Notes: generated by a model from the letters alone, not told the origin. DNA of 64,000 nucleotides from Candidatus Tokpelaia sp. JSC189 (GCA_003331045.1 QENA01000001.1:166663-230662); one strand, 5' to 3'; positions 1 through 11,336 are shown, numbered from the stretch's first letter. Numbers and translations: made by a program.

Positions 1-1199
1 ATTCCAATATTAATGTTAATCTGGTTAATGATCAAAACTTCAACGCTTTTATTGATGGGCAGCGTATCTTCATCAATATCGGTACCTTGCTACAAGCAGA
101 AACGCCGAACGAGGTGATCGGTGTCATCGCCCACGAAACAGGGCATCTGGCCAGTGGACATCAGTACCGCCTGCGTGAACAGATTAAGCATGCACAGACA
201 CTTTCTGTTATCGGTATGCTTGTCGGACTTGGTGCGGGTATTGTCGGAAGCTCAGGAAGCAATAGCGATGTTGCAGCAGCAGGCGTTGGGCTTGCTGCTG
301 CAAGCGGAGAAATAGCGCTACGCACACTGATGAGCTATCAACGCAGTGAAGAAGTTGCAGCTGACCATTTAGCTATTACATATCTGAACAAAACTGGCCA
401 ATCAGCTAAAGGCATGCTGAAAACATTCGAACGTTTTTCAAACCTTCTTTCTCTTTCTAGTACACGGATTGACCCTTACCGCATCAGCCATCCTCTACCA
501 CGTGAACGTATCACCGCTCTGGAAAAACTTGCCAAAGAAAGCGTCTATTTCAATAAGAAAGATTCAGCTGAGCTGCAGCTGCGTCATAATATGGCTAGGG
601 CAAAAATTGCAGGCAATATGGGCAATTTTACAATGATGCGCCGTATGTTTGCCTCTAATCCACAAGGATTGCCTGCTCGCTATGGTGAAGCGATCCTAGC
701 ACTTGAAAACGCAACTCCACAGGTAGCTCTTACTAAGATCCGCGCACTAGTGAATGAACAGCCTGAAAGACCTTATTTCCATGAATTGCTAGGAGATGCG
801 TTTATCCGGACAAACAATCCTTCAGCTGCAGCTGAAGCCTATAAGAAAGCGGTAATGCTTGACCCGCACAAATCGAGCCAGATACGCTTTACTTATGGCA
901 GGGCTCTGCTCCTAACCAATAATGCTAGTGATATCAGACTGGCCATCAATGAAATCAAGAGCAGTATAAAAAGTGACCCTACATATACTCCTGCCTATAG
1001 TTTTCTTGCTATAGCTTATGCACGGCAAGGAAAAATTGGGCTTGCCAATCTTGCAACAGCAGACATGCATTATTATAATGGGAATTATCCTCAAGCTCGC
1101 ATTTTTGCAGCGCGTGCCCAGAGGAAACTACAGAAAAGTTCTGCTGAGTGGCTACGAGCTCAAGATATCCTGAGCATAACAGGAAGTGAGGCTAGCTGA
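1..1199 (+). CDS. M48 family zinc metalloprotease with C-terminal TPR repeats (5' truncated by window edge)
   Basis: The reading frame is open from the first bases of the window, so the gene starts upstream and only the C-terminal ~399 residues are present. The zinc-protease motif HETGH (nt 135-149) identifies an M48 peptidase. A short hydrophobic Gly/Ala-rich segment follows, then a second metal-ligand region around SEEVAADHLA. The last ~170 residues contain tetratricopeptide-like helices (for example HELLGDAFIRTNNPSAAAEAY). This layout matches the periplasmic BepA/YfgC-type proteases that assist outer-membrane protein assembly and degrade misfolded ones; that role is inferred from the family. 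In related genomes this gene often lies a few genes upstream of accB, which fits here. Confidence 0.9.
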   Translation, partial: SNINVNLVNDQNFNAFIDGQRIFINIGTLLQAETPNEVIGVIAHETGHLASGHQYRLREQIKHAQTLSVIGMLVGLGAGIVGSSGSNSDVAAAGVGLAAASGEIALRTLMSYQRSEEVAADHLAITYLNKTGQSAKGMLKTFERFSNLLSLSSTRIDPYRISHPLPRERITALEKLAKESVYFNKKDSAELQLRHNMARAKIAGNMGNFTMMRRMFASNPQGLPARYGEAILALENATPQVALTKIRALVNEQPERPYFHELLGDAFIRTNNPSAAAEAYKKAVMLDPHKSSQIRFTYGRALLLTNNASDIRLAINEIKSSIKSDPTYTPAYSFLAIAYARQGKIGLANLATADMHYYNGNYPQARIFAARAQRKLQKSSAEWLRAQDILSITGSEAS

Positions 1200-1956
1200 A
1201 CATCTTCAGAAATTGCTGAAAATAAAAAGGACACAAGATAATTTATGAGGCTTTATTATAACAATAGATTTTCCTAAATTGGTAGGCATTGGCTGTTTTT
1301 ATTACAGCAGTCTTGCCTTGTCTTACTCCGGGAACCCCTGAAACTTCTACAATAAAACCGACAAAAATAATCCTTTGTTCTTAAATCAGTTGAGGATATT
1401 ATCTTGGAAAATTTTATGAGGGATGCATCAATTTATGACTACGCAAAAACTGACCAAAATTGATCCCCCAATATGGTTCGTGATGAAGGACTGACTATCG
1501 GATTTTAAGGGATGGATTCTTAATCAGGCCCATCTTGTAGCTTGAGCATTTTAAAACATGATTCTACAAAAATATATGTTATTTAACGGAATAACTAATC
1601 ACATATAATGGACGTTCAACAATGCAATGGAAATAAGCTGCGTACGATAAAATGCAAGATAAGAAATCTTCGGGGACTACTGATCAACAATACTGAAATT
1701 ACTTAATTTATAATACACTCCTTCCTACAGCGTTGGTTCCCGTAATGCTATCTTGGCACTCTGGATATTGGTGTGTTTGCTGCAGTTGTCAGGGAAGAAC
1801 GTAAAAAAGCAAAATAATAGGAGAGTGGAATTTACCGTTTTCCCAATTTTTGCTTGAAAGAGCCCCTTTTAAAGATCAAGGAAATCATAGCAGGTTACTC
1901 CATCAGGTTTAACGTTGCAGACAAAGGAATATCTAGGATTGAGGAGTTAGATATAA
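1200..1956. other. Non-coding or decayed gap between the M48 protease and accB
   Basis: About 760 bases without a supported gene. In related Hyphomicrobiales one or two genes, such as a thiol-disulfide protein and aroQ, often sit here, but I could not recognise their remnants in any frame. The last ~20 bases hold the accB ribosome-binding site (gaggag at 1941-1946). Confidence 0.6.
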
Positions 1957-2433
1957 ATGACGGTTAAAAATGCGGGTAAAAACAGTGCTATCAATACGAG
2001 TCTCATTCGAGATTTGGCTGAAATCCTGAATGATACTAATCTTTCTGATATCGAGATTGAACAGAATGATCTGCGAATCCGTGTTTCACGAAATTTCAGT
2101 CTGGGCGCATCCGTCCAAACTGTTTATGCTCCTCAAATAGAATCCGCCCCAATTACTAACGATCCTACAAAGTCTTCAGTCAAAGCTGAAGACAATATAA
2201 AAAATGCTGTTACTTCACCAATGGTTGGTACGGTATATCTAGCACCTGCACCAGAAGCCCGTGTTTTTGTTGAGATTGGACAAAGAGTAAGTGAAGGTCA
2301 AACTCTTCTTATTGTTGAGGCGATGAAAACTATGAACCAAATTCCCTCACCGCGCTCAGGCGTTGTCAAAGCTATTCTGGTTGAAGATGCTCAGCCAGTT
2401 GAATTCGGCGAACCTCTCATCATCGTAGAATAA
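1957..2433 (+). CDS. accB: Biotin carboxyl carrier protein of acetyl-CoA carboxylase
   Basis: 158-residue protein. The C-terminal biotinyl domain (about residues 85-158) carries the biotin attachment motif EAMKTMN with the acceptor lysine at K124. The N-terminal helical part is followed by a Pro/Ser/Thr-rich linker, as usual for AccB. It carries the biotin that AccC carboxylates in the first step of fatty-acid synthesis (malonyl-CoA formation). The start is well supported by gaggag ten bases upstream of the ATG. accC begins two bases after the accB stop, the standard accBC operon. No abnormality seen. Confidence 0.97.
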   Translation: MTVKNAGKNSAINTSLIRDLAEILNDTNLSDIEIEQNDLRIRVSRNFSLGASVQTVYAPQIESAPITNDPTKSSVKAEDNIKNAVTSPMVGTVYLAPAPEARVFVEIGQRVSEGQTLLIVEAMKTMNQIPSPRSGVVKAILVEDAQPVEFGEPLIIVE

Positions 2434-2434
2434 A

Positions 2435-3805
2435 ATGGCGAACATACCAATGATTCAGAAAATTCTTATTGCCAATCGTGGAGAAATTGCCCTTCGCGTC
2501 TTACGTGCATGCAAAGAGCTTGGGATAAAAACCGTTGCAGTTCATTCAACTAGTGATGCAGATGCTATGCATGTACGCCTTGCAGATGAAAGTGTCTGTA
2601 TTGGTCCTTCCCCTTCGCGTGACAGTTATCTAAATATGCATCAGATTGTTGCAGCCTGTGAAATTGCAGGAGCGGATGCTATTCATCCTGGATATGGTTT
2701 TCTTTCAGAAAACGCTAAGTTTGCAGAAATCCTAGAATCGCATGGAATTACCTTTATCGGCCCGACTTCAACCCATATCCGCATTATGGGCGACAAGATT
2801 GAAGCAAAAAAAACCGCAATACAGCTCGGTATACCAGTTGTTCCCGGCTCAGAAGGACCGGTAACGGATGATACTGAAGCCAAAAAAATTGTGAATAAGA
2901 TTGATTATCCGATTATTATCAAAGCTTCGGCCGGTGGAGGCGGACGTGGCATGAAAATTGTCCGCAGGGCAGAGGAACTGTCGGTTTCTCTTTCTGCAGC
3001 CCGTTCAGAAGCTAGAGCCGCCTTTGGCAATGATTGTATTTATATTGAGAAATATCTTGAAAAACCGCGCCATATCGAAGTGCAGATTATAGGTGACGGT
3101 GCAGGTAAGGCCATTCACCTCGGTGAGCGAGACTGTTCATTACAGCGTCGCCATCAAAAAGTATGGGAAGAGGCAAATTCTCCAGCTCTGAATGCAGAAA
3201 AACGCAAGGAAATTGGCGAGATTGTTGCCAATGCCTGCGCCCAACTTGGGTATCGGGGTGCCGGCACAATTGAATTTCTTTACGAAGATGGTGAATTTTA
3301 CTTCATCGAAATGAATACCCGTCTGCAGGTGGAACACCCAGTAACAGAAGCAATTACCGGCGTTGACCTTGTGCATGAGCAAATTCGGATTGCCTCAGGT
3401 GGCGGCCTTTCCATCAGCCAAGATAAGGTCTGTTTTTCCGGCCATGCAATTGAATGCCGGATCAATGCCGAAGATCCAGTAAATTTTGTACCCTCACCCG
3501 GGCTGATCACCCATTTTCATACGCCGGGAGGCCTTGGTGTCCGTGTTGATTCTGCTGTTTATTCGGGTTATCGCATTCCACCCTATTATGACAGTCTTAT
3601 CGGCAAGCTGATTGTGCATGGGCGTAATCGAATAGAATGCATGATGCGCCTGCGCCGAGCACTTGATGAATTTGTAGTTGATGGTATCAAAACAACACTG
3701 CCGCTCTTTCAACGCCTGATTGAAAGTGCAGATATTGCCAATGGTGATTATAATATTCATTGGCTTGAAAACTATCTTGCCGAAAAAACAAAAAACAGAT
3801 CATAA
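2435..3805 (+). CDS. accC: Biotin carboxylase subunit of acetyl-CoA carboxylase
   Basis: Up to 456 residues, full family length. It has the N-terminal signature [14 protein letters not shown], the ATP-grasp glycine-rich loop [11 protein letters not shown] (residues ~163-173) and the metal/ATP-binding segment [14 protein letters not shown]. It carboxylates the biotin on AccB using ATP and bicarbonate. An alternative in-frame ATG at 2450 ([12 protein letters not shown]) matches the usual N-terminus of relatives and may be the true start; neither start has a strong Shine-Dalgarno sequence, consistent with coupling to accB. A run of eight A at ~2805-2812 is read through in frame, a useful control for the homopolymer breaks seen elsewhere in the window. 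Confidence 0.97.
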   Translation: MANIPMIQKILIANRGEIALRVLRACKELGIKTVAVHSTSDADAMHVRLADESVCIGPSPSRDSYLNMHQIVAACEIAGADAIHPGYGFLSENAKFAEILESHGITFIGPTSTHIRIMGDKIEAKKTAIQLGIPVVPGSEGPVTDDTEAKKIVNKIDYPIIIKASAGGGGRGMKIVRRAEELSVSLSAARSEARAAFGNDCIYIEKYLEKPRHIEVQIIGDGAGKAIHLGERDCSLQRRHQKVWEEANSPALNAEKRKEIGEIVANACAQLGYRGAGTIEFLYEDGEFYFIEMNTRLQVEHPVTEAITGVDLVHEQIRIASGGGLSISQDKVCFSGHAIECRINAEDPVNFVPSPGLITHFHTPGGLGVRVDSAVYSGYRIPPYYDSLIGKLIVHGRNRIECMMRLRRALDEFVVDGIKTTLPLFQRLIESADIANGDYNIHWLENYLAEKTKNRS

Positions 3806-4772
3806 AATATAATTTCGAACAGAAATTTCATAAATCTGGCATGTTTATACTCAACTTGTCCCAATATATATCTTTAAATTGCAGATGATGGGTGGGATCT
3901 GAAGGTATTCTGAATCCGCTCAAAAAGGTGTGGTCTCTAAAAATTATCTGCTAGAATTGCCCCAGCCTGTAATATTCTGAGGCCTCTGGCACCTGCAAGC
4001 GCTGCACTTGTCTCTGGATTATTGGTAAAATTTGCTGATATGAACTGTAAATACCTCACCATAGAAAAGCGAATCTCTCGGAGAGATTGATATTTCAATA
4101 CCACAATCTATTAGGCATATTGAAGCCTTGCTATCTGGTCATTCGTAGGTAATCGGCTGCTATGTGATATTGTTCTCCCAGTTTAAATGAGACTGACGGA
4201 CAAGCGGAGTAGCTGATTTCAGTCCTTATTAGACTAAAACAGGATTGTCTTTATTTTTATCAAAAATATCTTGCATATCTGATTTGATGGTTATATGGGG
4301 GGGACCCCGCATACGTATGGACGAAAATGCATGATTATAAGCTTGCCCATAAACCATATCTCAACCACATAATGAAAGGCATGTGTCGATCAGATTGTTT
4401 TTTTCAGAATTTTTCGGCCTTATTGAAATAGTTTGACCACCCATAATTTCACTTGTGACGTCATCGGTAATATTAGGTGTAATCAAGTGAACTCCCGGCC
4501 AGATGCAGTCGCAACAGTTATGAAGGCGAACAAATATTCTTTTGTTGAAAGCCATTTTTCTTCTATAATTTATGAAAGTAAGGGCTATCAAACTCCCTTT
4601 AATGCCTTTAATGCGTTGATTTGAAGAATAGCTTGGCCGCTCTGGCTTGATGATATCTGATAACGGCACTACCCATACCGACCTATTACCTTCACGGTTC
4701 AGGATGAACTATAAAGCTTTTGCGCTTTCTTGTTCCAGGGTGTTTTTGCGCCCATGGCAGATTTTAACCAAT
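3806..4772. other. Long gap after accC, no gene recognised
   Basis: Nearly 1 kb with frequent stops in all frames. A leucyl/phenylalanyl-tRNA transferase gene (aat) commonly follows accC in this group; I found no convincing remnant of it. A run of seven G occurs near 4298-4304. The short open frames on both strands here show no protein-like composition. Confidence 0.5.
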
Positions 4773-4848
4773 TGGTGCCGCATGCCGGATTTGAACCAGC
4801 GACCTCATCATTACGAATGACGTGCTCTACCAACTGAGCTAATGCGGC
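4773..4848 (-). tRNA. tRNA-Thr (anticodon CGT)
   Basis: On the minus strand a complete 76-nt cloverleaf ends in an encoded CCA. The acceptor stem is GCCGCAT/ATGCGGC. The D arm is GCTC/GAGC. The anticodon stem is CGTCA/TGATG with loop TTCGTAA, giving anticodon CGT, which reads ACG (threonine). The T arm has GGTTCAAATCC. It stands alone in a gene-poor area between accC and slyX. Confidence 0.96.
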
Positions 4849-5715
4849 CCGGCAGACAGGCCTCGATCTAGCCATAAATACCGTTGAGGCGGGTGATAAC
4901 CAAAACATAAGCTGAAAGCAAGTGAACATTTGCAGCCTTCAGCATAAAACAGCGTCTTTTAGTAGTACCAAAGATCTTGATAGATTTTCACTATTTTATA
5001 TGATAAAATAGTCAACATTTCGATCTTTCTGCTACAACTTACGGGGTTCACATCGCAAAAGATTGCAATAACTCATACGCCATACCTTTAATAAAATTGG
5101 AATGCCAGACGCAATAATACGTAAAAAGGTTTATGAAACCGTATGGAATGTCCATGAAAATCAATGGCGTCTGCCACCTCTAAACAAAATATAAAAGACA
5201 AAAAACGCCAGAAATTAACCTGCCTGATAAGAACAACTGAAGCGGAATAATTATAGATCTAAAAAATTTAACGATCAGCTTCATACAGTTTTACCCAGAA
5301 TGGAGCATACCAATAATTTTGCATCTAGAATTGGCCTTGAAAAGGAAATATCTGCTTTTCTGTGGACTCCCACCATGGCATAAATGAGCACCTGAGATAT
5401 GAACACAAACGCTCTTGGCTAAGAGCCAATGCTTTTATCTGTCAAACTACTTGCCATAATATTTTTGTTATCTGGTCTTTGCCGAAACAGCCTAACAAGG
5501 AAGGATACGGCTATAAGCCTAAATGTCACTTTGACAATTGCGCGGTTACGGGAAGATGCGATTTTAAGATGTCGCCAACTCTTAGTAACCTGCTATTTAA
5601 CATTGATATTTCCCAAACTATAATGGCCCGGCAAAACTTCATCTTAACAGAAAAAATCATGAAGTTAATATTTTCTTTATGCTAATAAATACAGAAAACT
5701 GATAGGAAAAACACT
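4849..5715. other. Gap between tRNA-Thr and slyX, no gene recognised
   Basis: About 870 bases. A 107-codon open frame at 5362-5685 exists on the plus strand but has a composition unlike the neighbouring genes, no ribosome-binding site and no recognisable similarity, so I do not call it. The segment just before 5716 provides the slyX leader (gatagg). Confidence 0.5.
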
Positions 5716-5916
5716 ATGGAAAAACGTATTATAGAACTTGAGATCCATATTACAGAACAGGAAAACACAATCGAAGATTTATCTTCCATAGTCATAAAAC
5801 AATGGAAAAAAATTGATTTTCTCCAGAAAAAGCTCGATGCGTTGATGGAACGTTTTCTTGTGCTTGAAAAACAATCAAAGGCTCATGTTCCCGTCACGCG
5901 ACCGCCCCATTGGTGA
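5716..5916 (+). CDS. slyX: SlyX family protein
   Basis: 66 residues, a typical length for the family. The sequence is an almost continuous charged helix (IIELEIHITEQENTIEDLSS, then KQWKKIDFLQKKLDAL) predicted to form a coiled coil. It ends in the family's C-terminal signature PVTRPPHW (relatives end PVTRPPHY). Its molecular function is unknown; in E. coli slyX lies beside slyD. A near-match ribosome-binding site (tagg) lies about ten bases upstream of the ATG. There are no close neighbours here, so it is probably transcribed alone. Confidence 0.9.
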   Translation: MEKRIIELEIHITEQENTIEDLSSIVIKQWKKIDFLQKKLDALMERFLVLEKQSKAHVPVTRPPHW

Positions 5917-6459
5917 GCCCGGCCGCGCCGTTATGAGGATTCCGTACAATCTGTCAAAATATTATCTTTGCTCATATTTATTAGCGTTTCAGTGTTTATC
6001 AAAAATGGGACAAGTCTTTTATAAAAAAAGGTTCATGATTTGCGAAAATATTAGTACCATTTTCCCATCTTAAAGATGCCATTATACGGAAGTAGAAGAT
6101 ATAATCTTCTACTTATAACCCGCCTGCTATTAAGATAACAAATACCTGTTTTCTGACTTATTCATTAGCAGATTACTGCAACATCACACACTTTATCATA
6201 CCCCCCCCTGCCTTATTAAAGGCAACTATACTCGTAATTCTAAAAATGTTATCAGCACTTGATCAAATCATTTTTGTTATTTATCTGAATAACGTGCGTA
6301 TTTCCTAAAAATATCAACAACTTTTCTGAAAGAAAACAGGCCTGAATAAAAAAGCGAACTTGTGATCTTGGAAAAGCAAGAAGAAGTCATCCGTATTCAT
6401 ATTCATCTTGACAGACAAAATTGATAAGAGCAAATTTATTAGAATTTTAGGAATAAGAA
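5917..6459. other. Gap upstream of topA
   Basis: Roughly 540 bases. dprA often precedes topA in relatives, but no trace was recognised. The final bases hold the topA ribosome-binding site (ttttagga). A run of eight C lies near 6200. Confidence 0.5.
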
Positions 6460-9015
6460 ATGAATGTCGTTGTTGTAGAATCGCCAACCAAAGCCAAAAC
6501 AATCAATAAATATCTTGGCTCCAATTATAAGGTTTTTGCATCATCTGGCCATGTACGTGATCTATCGGCCAAAGGTGGCTCTGTTCTCCCAGATGATGAT
6601 TTTGCAATGAAATGGGATATTGATAATGCTTCAGAAGAACGCCTGTCAAAAATTGCAAAAGCAGTTAAGGAAAGTGACAGCCTGATTCTTGCAACAGATC
6701 CTGACCGTGAGGGAGAGGCTATTTCTTGGCATGTTTTGGATGTCCTGCAGAAGAAAAAGATACTTAAGGGCAAAAAGATCAAACGTGTTGTTTTTAATGC
6801 CATTACTAAAAAAGCCGTTCTTGATGCCATGCTCAATCCGCGCGAAATTGATACTGACCTTGTTGATGCCTATCTTGCCCGCCGGGCGCTGGATTATCTT
6901 GTCGGTTTTACACTATCACCGATCTTGTGGCACAAATTGCCGGGCGCTCGTTCCGCTGGGCGTGTTCAGTCTGTAGCACTACGCCTTATCTGTAACCGCG
7001 AGTCAGAAATTGAACGTTTTGTCCGTGAGGACTACTGGTCAGTTTCAGTGGATCTCAAAACACCACGTGATAATATTTTTACAGCGCGTCTTATCAGCTT
7101 TGAAGGCAGGAGATTTGGCAAGCTTGATATCAAGACCGAAGAAGAAGCACAGGAAATCAGCGCCATGCTTGAGAGGGCTGTTTTCCGTATACAGAGTATT
7201 GAATCCAAACCAATTAAGCGTAACCCTGCACCGCCTTTTACCACTTCAACCCTGCAGCAGGCGGCTTCCTCGCGTCTTAACTTTTCTGCTTCGCACACCA
7301 TGGAGATTGCACAGCGCCTTTATGAAGGTGTTGATCTTGGCGGAGAAACAATCGGTCTTATCACCTATATGCGTACTGACGGTGTACAGATGACATCAGA
7401 AGCTATAGACAGTACACGCAAGGCAATAGCCCGTACCTTTGGCAACAATTATCTTCCAGAAAAGCCGCGTTTTCATCTAACAAAGGCAAAAAACGCACAA
7501 GAAGCACATGAAGCAATCCGTCCTACAGATTTCAGTTGCACACCCGATAATGTGCGCCGTTTCCTTGATTCTGATCAGTTCCGTCTTTATGAATTGATCT
7601 GGAAACAGACGATAGCAAGCCAGATGCAGCCTGCTAACATTGAACGGACGACCATAAAGATCCACGCTCAAAACAATGGTGCGATTGCCTGCTTATATGC
7701 AACTGGTTCGGTTATACGCTTTGATGGTTTTCTTGCAGTTTATATTGATACATGCAAAGACGGTGCCATAGAAGATGAGGAAAATTCCCGACTGCCAGAA
7801 ATGCATGTCAATGAAGACCTCAGACAGAATAAGATCACGGTTTCCAAACACACGACTGAGCCGCTGCCACGCTATTCGGAAGCCACGCTTATCAAAAAAC
7901 TTGAAGAACTGGGGATTGGACGTCCTTCAACTTATACTTCGATACTTTCTACCCTGCGTGACCGTAAATATGTCAGCATTGAAAAACGCAGGCTCACTCC
8001 GGAGCCAGAGGGGCGAGTTGTCACAGCTTTTCTTGAAAATTTCTTCAACCGTTATGTTGAATATGATTTCACGGCCGATCTTGAAAAAAAACTTGATCTT
8101 ATCTCAGATGGAAAACTGGCATGGAAAGATGTACTTCGTGATTTCTGGCAGCATTTTTCTGCTTCTGTGACTGATATCAATCATCTGCGCATTACCAACG
8201 TTCTCGATATGTTGAACGAGGTTCTGGCACCCATTGTTTTCCCGGCACGGGGAGATAATAGTGATCCTCGCTTATGTCCACTTTGCCATATCGGCAAGCT
8301 ATCACTCAAGCTTAGCCGATATGGTGCTTTTGTTGGCTGTTCCAATTATCCAGAATGCAAATATATCCACCAGCTGGGCAATAATAAGGAGGAACAGGCA
8401 GATAAACCTACCATTTTGGGGCAGAATCCCCAAACTGGGGAAGATATAATTATACTTACAGGCCGGTTCGGTCATTATGTGCAATGCGGAAAAAACAAGG
8501 AAGCTAGGCGCGCCAGCATTCCCAAAAGTTGGAAGATTGCCGATATAGATTTACAAAAAGCATTGGCACTACTATCCTTGCCCCGGGAAATCGGCATTCA
8601 TTCTGAAACCGGTAAAGTAATAACAAGCAGCATAGGCCGGTATGGGCCATATTTGAATCATAACGGCCAGTATGCTAACCTTGAAAGTATCGATGAAGTC
8701 TTTACTGTCGGTATCAATCGGGCTATTATGTTACTAGGAGAAAAACAGAAAAAGGGCAATAGACGCAGTACATCAGCGGCTGTAACTCTCGCAAAATTAG
8801 GAGAACATCCTAAAGGAGGCAAGGTCAGTGTACAGGATGGTAGATATGGTCCATATGTCAAATGGAATAAGATCAATGCAACGCTACCAAAGTATAAAGA
8901 CCCTACATCTGTTACCTTGGAAGAAGCTCTTGCACTGATTAAAGCAAAAGCCGATAAGATAGGAACAACCAAAACTGCCGCTAAAAAAACAGCAACCGAA
9001 AAGAAAGCAAGTTAG
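6460..9015 (+). CDS. topA: DNA topoisomerase I (type IA)
   Basis: 851 residues, full length. It begins with the Toprim domain (VVVESPTKAKTINKYLG, then DPDREGEAISWH with acidic metal ligands) and continues with the type IA core. The catalytic tyrosine is Y303 in ITYMRTDG. A four-cysteine zinc-finger-like module, CPLCHIGK...GCSNYPEC, follows at about residues 605-635, then C-terminal repeats containing GRYGPYL and GRYGPYV. It ends in a Lys/Ala-rich tail (KTAAKKTATEKKAS) like other alphaproteobacterial TopA proteins. The enzyme relaxes negative supercoils. The start follows tagga with good spacing. A run of eight A inside the gene stays in frame. Confidence 0.97.
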   Translation: MNVVVVESPTKAKTINKYLGSNYKVFASSGHVRDLSAKGGSVLPDDDFAMKWDIDNASEERLSKIAKAVKESDSLILATDPDREGEAISWHVLDVLQKKKILKGKKIKRVVFNAITKKAVLDAMLNPREIDTDLVDAYLARRALDYLVGFTLSPILWHKLPGARSAGRVQSVALRLICNRESEIERFVREDYWSVSVDLKTPRDNIFTARLISFEGRRFGKLDIKTEEEAQEISAMLERAVFRIQSIESKPIKRNPAPPFTTSTLQQAASSRLNFSASHTMEIAQRLYEGVDLGGETIGLITYMRTDGVQMTSEAIDSTRKAIARTFGNNYLPEKPRFHLTKAKNAQEAHEAIRPTDFSCTPDNVRRFLDSDQFRLYELIWKQTIASQMQPANIERTTIKIHAQNNGAIACLYATGSVIRFDGFLAVYIDTCKDGAIEDEENSRLPEMHVNEDLRQNKITVSKHTTEPLPRYSEATLIKKLEELGIGRPSTYTSILSTLRDRKYVSIEKRRLTPEPEGRVVTAFLENFFNRYVEYDFTADLEKKLDLISDGKLAWKDVLRDFWQHFSASVTDINHLRITNVLDMLNEVLAPIVFPARGDNSDPRLCPLCHIGKLSLKLSRYGAFVGCSNYPECKYIHQLGNNKEEQADKPTILGQNPQTGEDIIILTGRFGHYVQCGKNKEARRASIPKSWKIADIDLQKALALLSLPREIGIHSETGKVITSSIGRYGPYLNHNGQYANLESIDEVFTVGINRAIMLLGEKQKKGNRRSTSAAVTLAKLGEHPKGGKVSVQDGRYGPYVKWNKINATLPKYKDPTSVTLEEALALIKAKADKIGTTKTAAKKTATEKKAS

Positions 9016-9691
9016 GTTTTGACATACCTGCTCTAGGAAAACGTTCTTCCTCTGCCAGAAAAATACCGACTATCGTCTTCTCCTCCTTAGAGTGAGAGCA
9101 TATTTTTATACCGGACCGGTAAACCTTAAAAAGGAAGTGCTTAACTGCAGAAATTTTGATTCATTTTCCCGACAAGATTATATCAATTCCGCTGAAGCAG
9201 ATTTTAAACAATCTGTGCTTTACTTAAGTAAAAAGGAGAACAGGGCTGCTCCCGTTGATATAATAGGATTATAAGCTGTTCCATAATTTTCATCGTATCA
9301 TGATGTACTCTACCAAGTTAAACGTTGAACTATGAATAGGTAATCTGATGGAGAAAACACCCTCCCTTCTTGATTTTCCCGAGAAAAATTGTTCTGGACA
9401 GCTACGATTTCAGCCAAAGAATGGCGCGTTATGGTGGCAGAAGATGATATGATTGACTGGATTATAGTTTAGGCGAACAGAACACTTTATTGTATTTCAG
9501 AAAATGTTACTGACGAATGACCTTTTGAGCCATTAATACCACAGTACTGCAATACATGTGCTTCATATGGCTAAAATACTACTAGAATAAGGAAATCAGC
9601 AGTACGCTAAGAGTAAAAGCTGATGCTTGCAAGATATCTGTACAACTAATGCGGTGCAGGATGTTGAAGATACTGCTTGTTAGCTGGCTTG
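9016..9691. other. Gap between topA and tRNA-Leu
   Basis: About 680 bases. The RNase R gene (rnr) often follows topA in this order, but nothing resembling it was seen. A 60-codon open frame at 9092-9274 has no recognisable similarity and is not called. Confidence 0.5.
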
Positions 9692-9777
9692 TGGTGCAGA
9701 CGGCGGGACTTGAACCCGCATGGTCAATGACCGAAGCATTTTAAGTGCTTTGCGTATACCGATTTCGCCACGTCTGC
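9692..9777 (-). tRNA. tRNA-Leu (anticodon TAA)
   Basis: 86-nt minus-strand cloverleaf with encoded CCA. The acceptor stem is GCAGACG/CGTCTGC. The anticodon stem is AAGCA/TGCTT with loop CTTAAAA, giving anticodon TAA (reads TTA). A long variable arm (cggtcattgaccat) is present, as expected of a class II tRNA such as leucine. Confidence 0.96.
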
Positions 9778-10079
9778 AGCTAAAGCATCTGATTTCAATT
9801 AATCAGCATCAGATATTTATCTGATTATATGATCGATGCCCTTGAGATTCCGTTAATTGCTTCAAAAACAAATCGCAATAGGGAATAGAATTTTTACAAT
9901 ATAACTTTGCCGGTTTTGAAATTAGGAAGATATATTCTCGAGCGTGTGAGCTTGTCATACCTTATATGATAATAAAAACGCAAAGCTTTTTAATACGACC
10001 GTTTTAAAATGGAATTGTCTGTTGTAGAAATAATCTGATTTAAAGTTTTTGCCTATGATCATATGGAAATACCGGTTCA
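9778..10079. other. Gap upstream of ilvA
   Basis: About 300 bases, AT-rich, with no open frame worth calling. It must contain the promoters of the divergent tRNA-Leu and ilvA, but I could not pick a convincing -35/-10 pair. Confidence 0.4.
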
Positions 10080-11336
10080 ATGACAAAATTTATTGTTGAT
10101 GTTGCCCAAGCAGTCAGTACGTTGCGGAATATATTTCCTGAAACGCCTCTTCAAAAAAATGAGTTTCTTTCTCAAAAGTATTTTTCAGAAATTTATTTTA
10201 AAAGAGAGGATCTTACGCCTGTACGTTCTTATAAAATCCGTGGTGCTTTCAATTTTGTTTCCAACATGCTTGATAGAATTGAGCCACAGACGGCTTTTGT
10301 ATGTGCTTCGGCCGGTAATCATGCACAGGGGTTGGCCTTCGTATGCTGCCACTTCCAGCGCCGGGCTGTCATTTTCATGCCTGTTACAACACCCCAGCAA
10401 AAAATCGATAAAACTCGTTCTTTTGGCAAGGATTATGTAGAAATACGTCTGACAGGTGATACATTCGATCAGTGCTATGCTGCAGCGCAGGATTTTGTTG
10501 TGCAAGGCGGTGGCATCATGTCTCCTCCCTTTGATGATATGCGGATCATTACCGGGCAGGCTAGCGTAATATATGAAATCGCTGCCCAGTGGAATGAGCT
10601 GCAGGAGCCTGATTTAATTATTGCACCTGTAGGTGGTGGGGGTCTTGCCAGCGGCATAAGCCTCTTCTTACAGGAAAAAGGCTGGAATACGATCCTCCTT
10701 TTTGCCGAACCGAAAGGAGCACCCAGTCTTTATAGTAGCCTTAAGGAACGACGACGTGTAAAATTAGAGAAAATGGATACTTTTGTGGATGGTGCTGCTG
10801 TTGCGGAAATCGGTGCTATTAATTTTGATCTTCTGCAACAATATGCACCGGAGGATGTTATCCTTATCCCTGAAAACAGATTATGTGCAACCATGACACA
10901 AATGCTCAATATTGAGGGTATTGTAGTTGAACCGGCAGGTGCATTGGCAATTGATGCGTTAAAGTCATTGGATAGGGAATACGTCAGAAATAAGCGGATT
11001 CTTCTTATCATATCCGGAGGAAACTTTGATTTTGAGCGTTTACCGGAAGTCAAAGAACGAGCTCTGCGTTTTGATGGGCTAAAAAAATATTATATTTTCC
11101 GTTTTCCGCAGAGACCGGGGGCTTTGCGTTCTTTCCTCGACATGCTTGGACCGGAAGATGATGTTGCCCGTTTTGAATATCTAAAAAAATCTGCCCGCAA
11201 CTTTGGTTCGGTTCTGATTGCCATAGAGACAAAGCATGCCAATAATTTTATACAGTTGCATGAGCGCTTTATAGAAGCGGGTTGGATTTATAAAGATATT
11301 ACAGATGATCAGATTTTATCTGATTTTATTATCTGA
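10080..11336 (+). CDS. ilvA: Threonine ammonia-lyase (threonine dehydratase)
   Basis: 418 residues. This is a fold-type II PLP enzyme: the PLP lysine is K52 in SYKIRGAFN, and the phosphate-binding glycine loop is PVGGGGLASG (about residues 182-191). The last ~80 residues (YYIFRFPQRPGALRSFLDML) form an ACT-like regulatory domain. The length fits the short single-ACT IlvA class rather than the ~510-residue E. coli enzyme. It deaminates threonine to 2-oxobutanoate, the first step to isoleucine. No other isoleucine gene is nearby. The ribosome-binding site is weak. Catabolic TdcB is a less likely alternative because of the extra C-terminal domain. Confidence 0.92.
   Translation: MTKFIVDVAQAVSTLRNIFPETPLQKNEFLSQKYFSEIYFKREDLTPVRSYKIRGAFNFVSNMLDRIEPQTAFVCASAGNHAQGLAFVCCHFQRRAVIFMPVTTPQQKIDKTRSFGKDYVEIRLTGDTFDQCYAAAQDFVVQGGGIMSPPFDDMRIITGQASVIYEIAAQWNELQEPDLIIAPVGGGGLASGISLFLQEKGWNTILLFAEPKGAPSLYSSLKERRRVKLEKMDTFVDGAAVAEIGAINFDLLQQYAPEDVILIPENRLCATMTQMLNIEGIVVEPAGALAIDALKSLDREYVRNKRILLIISGGNFDFERLPEVKERALRFDGLKKYYIFRFPQRPGALRSFLDMLGPEDDVARFEYLKKSARNFGSVLIAIETKHANNFIQLHERFIEAGWIYKDITDDQILSDFII

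Noticed and set aside
5362..5685. 107-codon plus-strand frame before slyX
   Set aside because: No ribosome-binding site, mixed Cys/His/Trp-rich composition, no similarity; looks like a chance frame in decayed DNA.
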